Assembly (NCBI GenBank): GCA_914767715.1
Contig: OU612072.1
Location: 22,446,001 to 22,510,000 of the forward strand
DNA length: 64,000 bases
Source: Membranipora membranacea
Lineage: Eukaryota > Bryozoa > Gymnolaemata > Cheilostomatida > Membraniporidae
Direction: 5' to 3'
Position numbers and translations under genes: made by a program. This document shows positions 47,301 through 53,253 of the stretch, piece by piece. Under the pieces are notes generated by a model. The model was not told the origin of the DNA. It was given only the letters and a program-made list of their open reading frames with translations, and did no database searches. Position 1 is the stretch's first letter, and each line of letters begins with the position of its first letter.

Positions 47301-47905
47301 ATGGAATCAAAACACTCCCTGTTATTGACACTAAACTTCTGCAAACAATTTGCCCATCAGGTGACAATCCTGAGAATGAAGCTTCTATTAGTCATCGATA
47401 CAGAATTCAATGAGTGAACATTTCCCTGACTGGCAGCAGTAGGTTAAACGTTAATGTGACCTGATGACATGATAAGCACACGCTGATGACCGAATCTTAC
47501 CCACACTGGTCACGTGATATACTATTGCATGTATTTCTCTGATCGATAGAGAGTGAATTAAGCCATTTAGCAAGAGTACCATCACAAGGAATTTGGTGTG
47601 ACCACCCATGTTCAATTTTATTAACTAGGGGTGGGTACATGTTAGGTACTCATATTAAATTGACTCTAACGATCAGAGATACACATGATAATAGCGTAGT
47701 CTCAATGTCAGTGTGAATCTTATCTTCCCTTATACTAACCTTGAGGTGCTCTGTAGCTCATAGCCGGATTATTCGGCCGAAGTAACGGATCTGGAGCGAC
47801 GTAAGAACTCTTTGAACTGCCGCCATCATCACTAGCTTTGATCTGTCCGACTTCCTCGTCACCAGAATCAGTGCTCTCTCCTTCCTCTACTTCTCCGTCC
47901 TCCAT
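29585..47905 (-). CDS. RAPGEF1: Rap guanine nucleotide exchange factor 1 (C3G), 15 exons
   Basis: Whole-gene entry; exons are listed separately. C3G catalyses GDP/GTP exchange on Rap1 and acts downstream of Crk adaptors at adhesion sites. Exons at 47905, 46500, 43881, 42541, 42128, 40768, 39680, 39035, 36732, 35872, 34780, 33742, 32638, 30705 and 29708 (minus-strand starts) have matching phases throughout and sum to 2,295 nt (765 codons including stop) with the longest exon 6. The C-terminal half has the Ras-GEF N-terminal (REM) motif FLTTYRTFITPEDLI, the CDC25 start FKSHEIAEHLTLIE, QFTEHFNKMS, HLRKHNNFNSLLALLSALDS and EAEPPCIPYIGLIL, all close to animal C3G. The N-terminal half is acidic and Ser/His-rich with no clear Crk-binding proline motif. 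One in-frame TGA interrupts exon 3. Confidence 0.9.
30574..30705 (-). CDS. RAPGEF1: RAPGEF1 exon 14 (CDC25 domain)
   Basis: 132 nt, acceptor CTTACAG, donor CC|GTAAGT. Encodes GLILNDMTIIRVGNTSNLAD and NINFQMRWHLFNVLECLRRF, matching the C3G GLILQDLTF and NFSKRWQQFN region. Confidence 0.92.
31703..32283. mobile_element. Large fold-back element with TAGCCTTGTCACG ends
   Basis: Two inverted arms of about 280 bp: CACTAGCCTTGTCACGCGGC at the left is mirrored by GCCGCGTGACAAGGCTAGTG at 32281, and the inner arm sequences (ACAGAGAAAAAGTCAAAGCT and so on) mirror too. Flanks GTGTACCAC and GTGTATCAC match at 8 of 9 bases, a likely target duplication. Lies in RAPGEF1 intron 13. The centre carries CATGACCTTGACCTTGATCATG. 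Confidence 0.85.
32439..32638 (-). CDS. RAPGEF1: RAPGEF1 exon 13 (CDC25 domain core)
   Basis: 200 nt, acceptor TTATTAAG (weak pyrimidine tract), donor AT|GTAAGT. Encodes HLRKHNNFNSLLALLSALDS, then SYRTALSEAEPPCIPYI; this is the catalytic helical-hairpin region of the exchange domain. Confidence 0.92.
33315..33519. mobile_element. MITE with about 56-bp terminal inverted repeats
   Basis: AAGGCTAATGGACAAGGAAT at the left is mirrored by ATTCCTTGTCCATTAGCCTT at the right, and the match continues through GGATGCCAGAT. 205 bp in total, in RAPGEF1 intron 12. Target duplication not clear. Confidence 0.8.
33613..33742 (-). CDS. RAPGEF1: RAPGEF1 exon 12 (CDC25 domain)
   Basis: 130 nt, acceptor CTACAG, donor AAG|GTGAGT. 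Encodes CPNLVQFTEHFNKMSWWCRN and EKYFIKFVHILK, equivalent to NLTQFTEHFNNMSYWVRS in C3G. Confidence 0.93.
34649..34780 (-). CDS. RAPGEF1: RAPGEF1 exon 11 (start of CDC25 domain)
   Basis: 132 nt, acceptor TTCCCAG, donor AA|GTAAGT. Encodes LVDFKSHEIAEHLTLIETDF and LPELLTWSREQNEE, matching C3G DFHSHEIAEQLTLLDAELF and WAKEQNEEK. Confidence 0.93.
35211..35269. mobile_element. 59-bp hairpin MITE with 8-bp target duplication
   Basis: TAGCCTTATTCACGCGGCCA to CGCGTGAACAAGGCTA, flanked on both sides by GGTAGCAT (35203-35210 and 35270-35277). The 8-bp duplication is the hAT-superfamily hallmark. Intron 10 of RAPGEF1. Confidence 0.85.
35561..35610. repeat. 50-bp near-perfect hairpin
   Basis: TAGGTAGAATGAAAGG is mirrored by CCTTTCATTCTACCTA with AGCC/GGCT-like continuation and a short TAATT loop. 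Located in RAPGEF1 just outside the donor side of exon 10. Confidence 0.85.
35687..35872 (-). CDS. RAPGEF1: RAPGEF1 exon 10 (REM-CDC25 linker)
   Basis: 186 nt, acceptor TATACAG, donor TC|GTAAGT. Encodes LRLLKLVTELVREGELTLAK, matching C3G LVFRLVCNGELSLARVL, then a Pro/Ser-rich linker. Confidence 0.9.
35989..36033. mobile_element. 45-bp hairpin MITE with 8-bp target duplication
   Basis: AGCCTTGTCACACAGCTA pairs with TAGCCACGTGACAAGCT around a short T-rich loop. ACCAACCC flanks it at 35981-35988 and 36034-36041. Same family as 35211 and 31703. Confidence 0.75.
36136..36429. mobile_element. MITE, possibly PIF/Harbinger type
   Basis: Ends AAGACTGGTTCACATTGTCC and GGACAATGTGAACTAGGCTT are inverted. 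TAA lies at the left flank and TTA/TAA at the right, fitting a 3-bp TWA target. 294 bp, non-coding, RAPGEF1 intron 9. Confidence 0.65.
36558..36732 (-). CDS. RAPGEF1: RAPGEF1 exon 9 (Ras-GEF N-terminal/REM domain)
   Basis: 175 nt, acceptor TATTCTAG, donor AC|GTAAGC. Encodes YQEAFLTTYRTFITPEDLID and RNAFSLLVRVLDELT, diagnostic of the C3G REM domain. Confidence 0.95.
38982..39035 (-). CDS. RAPGEF1: RAPGEF1 exon 8
   Basis: 54 nt, acceptor TGTGCAG, donor CAG|GTAATT, phase 1 in and out. Encodes LGPADSLMSLVNVDADS and leads straight into the REM exon. Confidence 0.75.
39596..39680 (-). CDS. RAPGEF1: RAPGEF1 exon 7 (pre-REM strand)
   Basis: Strong acceptor TTTGCTTTTAG; encodes MSGLKGGSVDTLVVYDTH, the GG(T/S)xxxLV strand that precedes REM domains. 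The donor T|GTATGA at 39595 is chosen because it alone restores phase 1 for exon 8; a more upstream CAC|GTAGGA at 39608 would create a stop. Confidence 0.7.
40337..40702 (-). repeat. Seven-unit minisatellite duplicating an exon-intron boundary
   Basis: Units 40337-40390 (54 bp), 40391-40441 (51), 40442-40495 (54), 40496-40546 (51), 40547-40600 (54), 40601-40651 (51), 40652-40702 (51). On the minus strand the 54-bp units end CGTAAG|GTAAGT (one GTATGT) and the 51-bp units end CGTCAG|GCAAGT. The 51+54 alternation shows a 105-bp higher-order repeat. Confidence 0.97.
40344..40768 (-). CDS. RAPGEF1: RAPGEF1 exon 6 with ladder of alternative splice donors
   Basis: Acceptor TCTATTTTAG. The unique part encodes a Ser/Thr-rich segment (RESEGSSTSSDSAVGS), followed by up to seven repeats ending PTNHHHR(K/Q). 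Each repeat end is itself a good 5' splice site: exon ends are possible at 40659, 40608, 40554, 40503, 40449, 40398 and 40344, all phase 0, so isoforms would differ by 17 or 18 residues. The longest form adds 105 residues over the shortest. The His/Asn/Ser-rich repeat has no recognised fold. Which donor is used cannot be read from DNA. Confidence 0.75.
41240..41700. repeat. (TA)n/(TATG)n microsatellites
   Basis: TATA/CATA-rich runs near 41250-41330, 41407-41427 and 41656-41702, in RAPGEF1 intron 5. The ORFs rich in Tyr, Ile and Val across them are artefacts of the repeat. Confidence 0.85.
42001..42128 (-). CDS. RAPGEF1: RAPGEF1 exon 5
   Basis: Encodes SLALSDTEPEDPEYAELNPL and MVDVRELL; donor A|GTAAGT. 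Two nested acceptors (AG at 42134-42135 and at 42129-42130) keep the same frame; the inner one fits the exit phase of exon 4. Acidic, Ser-rich, probably disordered. Confidence 0.75.
42405..42541 (-). CDS. RAPGEF1: RAPGEF1 exon 4
   Basis: 137 nt, acceptor TTGACAG, donor GAG|GTCAGA (fair). Encodes MLMHNGGAGGYMYHPQHQC and HAMMLHDGMEGTEGAAAKI: Met/His/Gly-rich, low complexity. The frame stays open well past this donor, so read-through into a longer exon with an alternative end is possible. Confidence 0.7.
43066..43124. mobile_element. Hairpin MITE, degenerate member of the CCTTGTCACGCGG family
   Basis: CCTCGTCACGCGGCTC pairs with AGCTGGGTGACAAGG. Flanks ATATAGTA and ATTTAGTA are nearly alike. 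RAPGEF1 intron 3. Confidence 0.6.
43751..43881 (-). CDS. RAPGEF1: RAPGEF1 exon 3, interrupted by an in-frame TGA
   Basis: 131 nt, acceptor TTTCACAG, donor CAT|GTGAGT, phase fixed by both neighbours. It encodes VESYMHVFGTETQLSEF...VDSFT, then TGA at 43810-43808, then RQFYLHMQEQHQRELLQHH, a helical Gln/His-rich segment clearly still in frame. A single C-to-T change in a CGA codon would explain it. Alternatives are an alternative start downstream, a variant allele or an error. Confidence 0.72.
44858..45325. mobile_element. Large fold-back element
   Basis: About 470 bp with imperfect inverted arms of roughly 220 bp: CAAGTTTCAAATCACTGTGA versus the complement of TCACAGAGATTTGAAACTGG, GTAGAAGTGCTGG, AGCTAACATTA, and the well-conserved core GTGTGTCTGTTGTTGTTTTC at 45021. 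RAPGEF1 intron 2. Confidence 0.8.
45530..45628. repeat. Long near-perfect palindrome
   Basis: GTAGATCCCTAATGATATAA mirrors TTATATCATTAGAGATCTAC, continuing through GGATCTAAGAATATTA to the centre; the arms differ mainly by a 5-base insertion (TTGTC) in the left arm. RAPGEF1 intron 2. Confidence 0.85.
46411..46500 (-). CDS. RAPGEF1: RAPGEF1 exon 2
   Basis: 90 nt, acceptor ATTTCAG, donor CG|GTAAGA, phase 1 in and out. Encodes PCSRAHTFRESPRLGGDDSD and DADSELSDD: acidic, disordered. Confidence 0.78.
47740..47905 (-). CDS. RAPGEF1: RAPGEF1 exon 1 (start codon)
   Basis: ATG at 47905-47903 in context AACAATGG; donor AAG|GTTAGT. Encodes MEDGEVEEGESTDSGDEEVG and a Pro/Asn stretch. The acidic start fits the rest of the N-terminal half, but with no family signature here an upstream non-coding or coding exon cannot be excluded. 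Confidence 0.75.
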
Positions 47906-49683
47906 TGTTTATATGTAAGGGGATCAATGCAAGCAACTCTCCTAAAACAATATTGTCACAATGTTGGCTATCAGGTATTACGTTTTACGTTTAGGCCTAC
48001 GCTATGCGTTGACATTTTATGGTCTTATCTTATGGTAGACAAGTTATAACAGTAGACATGATTGCAACTCCCAGCTACAGAGAGGATGTTCAGAACAGAA
48101 TATATTTTCATTGCAGAATCAGCCAAGTTCGTCGTCTGCAACTCCTCCCTCCAAGTGCGAGCACATAAAGTTCAGCCGCAAACGAAAGAAGACCATTGAC
48201 AACACCTATGTTCTCCACGGCATAATTATCCCCCAGGTAAATTCCACCAAGTACCTTGGAGTAAAGCTGGAAAAGGACCTACGGTGGAACACAAACACCA
48301 ACTTCATATCAGCAAAGGCAGCCAGCAGACTAGGATTCGTCTCGAGGACTATCCCATTCACTCTTCCTCATCTACGAGAAAAAGCCTATAAACAGCTGGT
48401 CCGTCCTGTACTTGAATATGCTAGCACTGTGTGGGATCCGACCTTGACCACCACCCAGAGCAACGCGCTAGAGGCTATCCAGAGAAAGGCAGCTAGGTTA
48501 GTAAACAACATCAGTAGGACTGACAGGACCACAAGCACAATGGAGATACTATGCAAGATGAACTAGGAGAAGCTATCATCCAGGAGGGAGTCAAGAAGTC
48601 TTGGTCTATTCAGAGCAATTCAACTTTAATGAGATTGCCACCACTATCACTGATTACATCTCCCCTCTCTCAGCTACATCTGGTTTTAGCAGGAGGCATG
48701 AAATGCAATATCACATCCCTCACTGTCACTCATTACACCACCAGAACAACTTCTTCATCAAAACAGCGAAGGCCTGGAACCAGCTACCTGTGAGCAGTAA
48801 TCTCCTCGTGGCACCACCTGTGGCAGTCTAGACTGGCATGACAGAGAATACCCGATGATCCCATGATACCGACGCGGAACGAAATACGGAGTAGACGATT
48901 ATGCCATATCTCTAGGACCTTCAAAAGAAGCTGGAGATTACACTACAAGTAGCAAGTAAGTAAGTAGATGGCCCTAGATCTTTAACATGATTCTTTCTAT
49001 TTTAAAATAGTCTATTAATTAAAATTATGAATGAAGCATGAATTGAATAAGCCTAGAACATGGCCTCAAGAAACAACAATTGCAAAAGATTGCTATGAAA
49101 AGTAAGCTTCTTAATGCCTACTGTGGATCTATATAAGTGATCACTGCTTGCTTAGATAATCATTGTTTGTTTTGTAAAATCTGCTACATACAACGAAACG
49201 AATTCACAGGAATCCTCCAGCTAGGGCTACGCTAGTTACAGTAGTAGGGAAAGCTACTTATCTCAGATCCACCACAATGTCAACCATAACTGCGCCACAC
49301 ATATAAATATTTCACTACAATCACCTCACCTCAAGACTGTACATATGTAGATAGCTCAATTTGGCTTGTTCTGCAGACAGTGCATGTATTTTTTTCTTCA
49401 CTCCTCACTTATCATCAGGGAGTTACAAAACAAAGATTTTACTTTCAAACTCCTTGCTTATCATTGTCCAGCTTTGACTTTTCTTTTTCAATTGCAACAC
49501 TCTTAGGATAGGAGATAAAAAAAAAACCTCACTTTTTGTAACACATGATTTGATTGGCTGCATTATGATATGGAGTATTGGTATCAGTATTCTTGGAGAG
49601 AAAAAGTTAGTAGGGCACTCAGGATTACTTTATTATCACATCATTTGTGGTGTCTTTGACATTTGGAATCTACTGCTTTAAAG
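47906..49683. promoter_or_regulatory. Divergent intergenic region between RAPGEF1 and AP2S1
   Basis: 1.8 kb separating two head-to-head starts, so it should contain both promoters. No TATA box at a convincing place for either gene. About half is occupied by a truncated LINE. Confidence 0.5.
48100..48966 (+). mobile_element. 5'-truncated non-LTR retrotransposon (3' end of RT ORF)
   Basis: Encodes only the region after the RT catalytic core: STKYLGVKLEKDLRW, YKQLVRPVLEYASTVWDP, LEAIQRKAARLV, then in another frame IATTITDYISPLSATSG and NNFFIKTAKAWNQLP. One frameshift near 48560. It ends with AAGTAAGTAAG, a tail of short repeats rather than poly(A), as in several L2/CR1/Jockey-type lineages. A different lineage from the LINE at 3.2 kb. 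Confidence 0.85.
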
Positions 49684-49686
49684 ATG
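49684..49686 (+). CDS. AP2S1: AP2S1 exon 1, start codon only (inferred)
   Basis: AAAGATG|GTATGT is the only ATG in the upstream 1.8 kb directly followed by a consensus donor. The family protein starts M-I-R-F and exon 2 opens with I-R-F, so exon 1 must end in a bare ATG at phase 0. Intron 1 would be 1,136 bp. Confidence 0.55.
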
Positions 49687-52600
49687 GTATGTGCTAGCAA
49701 TTGCAATTTGATATAGCCCAATATAGAACCAGGCCTATGGAATTATGCCTGATAGACATCTTAATTAATTTATAAATAGATTTGCTCCCTGCAAATTTGT
49801 ATAATAATCTTGTAGGGCAGTATGAATGGTTATTTGTATAATTCTGCCCTACCCATGTTAGGGTACTTGTAAACATGATGGTCTCACTCAGCAGGTAGCC
49901 ACACAATGACTGATTTAACTGCGTGTGTGCATGATTTTCTATTCAACCAAACTTTACCTAAGCTAAGCGCTGACTAACTGACTGGAGTGAGTAGCATGAT
50001 CACAGACAGTAACCCTACTCTCAGTGCTGACTAGCTAAATAATAGCTCTCAATATTGATGGGCTCCTGTGAGCTTGTAAGCATTTATATTGTCGAGGCGT
50101 CTTGCATCAATCATACACTTTGTGCATGAGCACCCAATCAATTTAGGGCGGTAATCTTTGCACCTTAGCACTTGGATTTATCCATTTGTGAGTTCTCAGA
50201 CTGAAGAGTTGCCCGTTCGCACTGGTTAAACATTAACTTTATGTGCAAAATGTAAATGTAATAGGTCAATTGGGCCGGTTTGTGACACTGTCGCTGCGAT
50301 GCAGAGTGACTCGTATCGTAGAGTCGCTGCAGTGCATAGAAGCTTATATAGCCTCAGGGAGTATGCAGGCAAATTAACTGTCAGTACATCCTGGGCTGTG
50401 GTTGACGCAGGTTTTCTTGGTACATCATTGCCATTTATTGGGGTAGTTTTTTTTCAGGTCAATCAGTTCAACATTACACGCTGTCATTTCAGATTGATTT
50501 AGTATATGGATATGGTTTTCTTTTTGTTCATGACAGTGTTTTGGTCAATACGAGACTGATTAGTCAAAAAATCACTCACGTTTCATCATAACTTGCCAGT
50601 ACCATGAAAGTATGAAGTCATTGAGAATTATTGGGTAGTTTAGTACACCTGCATTCCTTTACCAGATCATATCATCAACAAAACAATTATTATTTATGTC
50701 AGGTCTTCCTCACTTATAGCATACTAAAATACACTATGCTATCTAGGCTTATTATTTGGACTGACCCTATTTCATCCTTGTATGGCTGACATTAATATCA
50801 CTGATTATGCTTGCTGTTTCAGATTAGGTTTATTCTGATACAGAACCGAGCTGGTAAGACACGTCTTGCTAAGTGGTATATGCACTTCGACGATGAGGAG
50901 AAACAAAAACTGATTGAAGAAGTTCACTCTGTTGTCACTGTGAGAGACGCTAAACACACAAACTTTGTAGAGGTAACTAACTCAGGTTCCTATTTAAACC
51001 TTCCATATATTATTATTGGGTTTTATTCAAGAAGTTCTTACGGAACATGCCCGGTTTCAGTTTCTCACTGCCCTAAGTTTGTTTGAGTTACAGGAGCTCT
51101 AAAATATTTTTTTAATCTTACCTCAGTTGGCCACCAGACAAACATTTTAAGATCTATTTGATAAATGATTTCAGCTAAATTGGAATCAATCAGTCATCAC
51201 ACCTGTTATAAATAAGTGCCTGCACTCCAGTCCCCAGTTGATAATTGCTCACAATTAAAACTGTTCTCACTTTCTCTCAAACTCTGAAACAATCCTACCA
51301 ACACAGAAAAGCATGTTCATATTAAAGTAAGAATCAGGTTTGAATCATTCTAGAGTTCTCAGTGTTGTTTAGACCACTCTGTAAGGTCAATGAACTGTGG
51401 CTTATTCGCAACCAATTTTCACTCACTCAAAGTTGAGATGAGAAGGTACTGAAAGGTGCTTTCTTAACGATAAAATATACAATATAGTACCTTTCTAGTA
51501 CCTTCTCATCTCATTTTTGTCTGAAAATCAGGTGAAAATGGGCCATAGGTAATCAGCGTTATAGTATGTTTCTAAATTAGACTGAGAACTCTAGAATCAT
51601 ATAAAAAATATGTTACATTCACAGTCACTTTAACTAAGCCTAGTCTGATCCATCGTCATACTTATAATTTTATCCAAACCAAACTTCTAGCTCACTCTTT
51701 ATCATGCTACTCATGTCATGTTTTGTAGTTCAGGAATTTTAAGATAGTATACTGACGATACGCCGGATTATTCTTCTGTGTATGTGTGGATACCGCCGAC
51801 AACAGCTCTTAGCTTATCTAGAAGCTATACATAACTTTGTCGAGGTGCTCAACAAATATTTCCACAATGTCTGCGAACTAGATCTAGTCTTCAACTTTTA
51901 TAAGGTAAGTCTTTTACTGGGAGAGGAGTAAAGTATTCGAAGGAGGAAAAGTTTCACACAGACTTGAAATTATGGCTAGCTAACATTTAACTCAAATTGG
52001 TTTCTTTATGATATTATCTACCGCCAATTCCGTGCCCAGTCCAAAGCTAGCAAGAATCGGTGCTAGTTAACATGAAGACACTCCTGTCTAATCGAAGCAA
52101 AATTAAACTTTAGCTCATATTCATTCCTCTGGGTATCATGTAACCATTGCCGTTGCCAAATTGTTTGAAGTCAGGAAAACTGAAAAACATTGTCGCTGTA
52201 ATTTTAGAAAAAAAAAATGAGTTGCACCCCCTGATCCAATCCTATTTATATTTACCTCATCATGATAATATGAGATGGACCCATAGCTTTGAACATTAGG
52301 TGTAATAAAAAATGACAATCAAAGACCTTAACAAAAGAACATCCCCGCCTAACTATAGCATATCCTCCAATAAACCTAAACAATATGACAAAATAACCCA
52401 CACTCCCTCCTTATTTTTTTGTGGTTTTCTCTGACACATTTTGAACGACTATGTTTCTTTTGCCCAGTTCAACAGTTTGGTGGCCTAGTTACTATAATTC
52501 GGTTTGTCTTGAGAGTTGTGGGTTATCTTTGGTTGCACAAGACTTGATATTCTGTTTGCCTCTGGGCCAAATTGTATAAACAGACAAGGTGTAAGCTCAC

Positions 52601-53253
52601 TTAGCCCGGTACTGACATGTGAATCTTTAGACTGACCTCTCACCTTACATGAGGAAAAGATTCTGGCAGCTACGTATATAAAATTTACTGTTTAATTGTA
52701 GCCTAGATTTAATCATGTAGATCTGCTTAATCTGACTCTATCGTTGTATATTTTTGAGGAAAGACATCCACTTTCATTGCCGTATTTTTTCGATGTGTAG
52801 TATCAGACCACACAGAACTTATTTAGGCATGTTTATAGCGAAAGCGTAGAGTTTGGTATATTTACCTTTACGCACTATCAAATTGGAGTTGTCCACTCAA
52901 AAACAGTGGTTCAAGGAGTGGACAACTCCTGAATGATGCTAAATTGCCTTTGAAATTCCACATTTTGTTTCTTAATCATGCTGATGATACTCGTTTGACC
53001 AACCTTAGACTTCTTAGTGAAATTCTGTAACAATTTTTTCCATTATATCATTACACAAGGAATTACACCCCCTCCCCCTGCCAATTTTAAGGAGAAAGCT
53101 ACTGTCACTCACTTTTCATGTTACATATAACTTTTTGTCCTTTTACTGTAGGTGTACAGCGTGGTGGATGAGATGTTTTTAGCAGGAAAAATTAGGGAGA
53201 CGAGTCAAACCAAAGTACTAAAACAGCTCCTTACGCTCGGATCACTGGAATAA
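49684..53253 (+). CDS. AP2S1: AP-2 complex subunit sigma, four exons, exon 3 damaged
   Basis: Whole-gene entry for the small sigma chain of the AP-2 clathrin adaptor, which sits at the plasma membrane and helps recognise dileucine sorting signals. Exons 49684-49686 (ATG only, inferred), 50823-50972, 51729-51904 and 53152-53253 join in phase 0. The product would be 142 residues, the normal length, and almost every residue matches animal AP2S1. Exon 3 has a TGA in place of the first Arg of the invariant YRRYAG and a 2-nt insertion after DNS. As it stands the reading frame is not translatable in full. Confidence 0.85.
50823..50972 (+). CDS. AP2S1: AP2S1 exon 2
   Basis: 150 nt, acceptor TGTTTCAG, donor GAG|GTAACT. 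Encodes [20 protein letters not shown] through [14 protein letters not shown], the beta-strand core of the longin-like fold. Intact. Confidence 0.97.
51349..51595. mobile_element. MITE with TCTAGAGTTCTCAG ends
   Basis: TCTAGAGTTCTCAGTGTTG and the complement CTGAGAACTCTAGA close a 247-bp element flanked by ATCAT on both sides. Internal inverted pair AGATGAGAAGGTACT and AGTACCTTCTCATCT. A related, more decayed copy lies near 31443-31655. In AP2S1 intron 2. Confidence 0.7.
51729..51904 (+). pseudogene. AP2S1: AP2S1 exon 3 with in-frame TGA and 2-nt insertion
   Basis: Acceptor TTTTGTAG, donor AAG|GTAAGT, 176 nt instead of the expected 174. It encodes [11 protein letters not shown] (51753-51755), [17 protein letters not shown], then two extra bases (about 51807-51808), then [20 protein letters not shown] and the rest in the shifted frame. 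Splice sites and all other residues are conserved, so the damage is recent or not real. Confidence 0.85.
51965..52130. repeat. Copy of the CTAGCTAACATT dispersed repeat
   Basis: GGCTAGCTAACATT opens a stretch ending with TTAAACTTTAGCTCATATTC. Related copies: 33095-33240, 39830-39965, 40130-40240 (inverted), part of 35610-35680 and 55185-55250. Short non-coding family, probably a MITE. Confidence 0.6.
53152..53253 (+). CDS. AP2S1: AP2S1 exon 4 (C-terminus)
   Basis: 102 nt from acceptor TTTTACTGTAG to TAA. Encodes [20 protein letters not shown] and [13 protein letters not shown], the normal C-terminus of the family. Intact. Confidence 0.97.
   Translation: MYSVVDEMFLAGKIRETSQTKVLKQLLTLGSLE

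Noticed and set aside
29585-51755. TGA reassigned to a sense codon
   Set aside because: Only two convincing internal TGAs, both explained by CGA-to-TGA change. The retrotransposon ORF has none, and AP2S1 additionally has a frameshift that recoding cannot explain. No nuclear TGA reassignment is known in animals.
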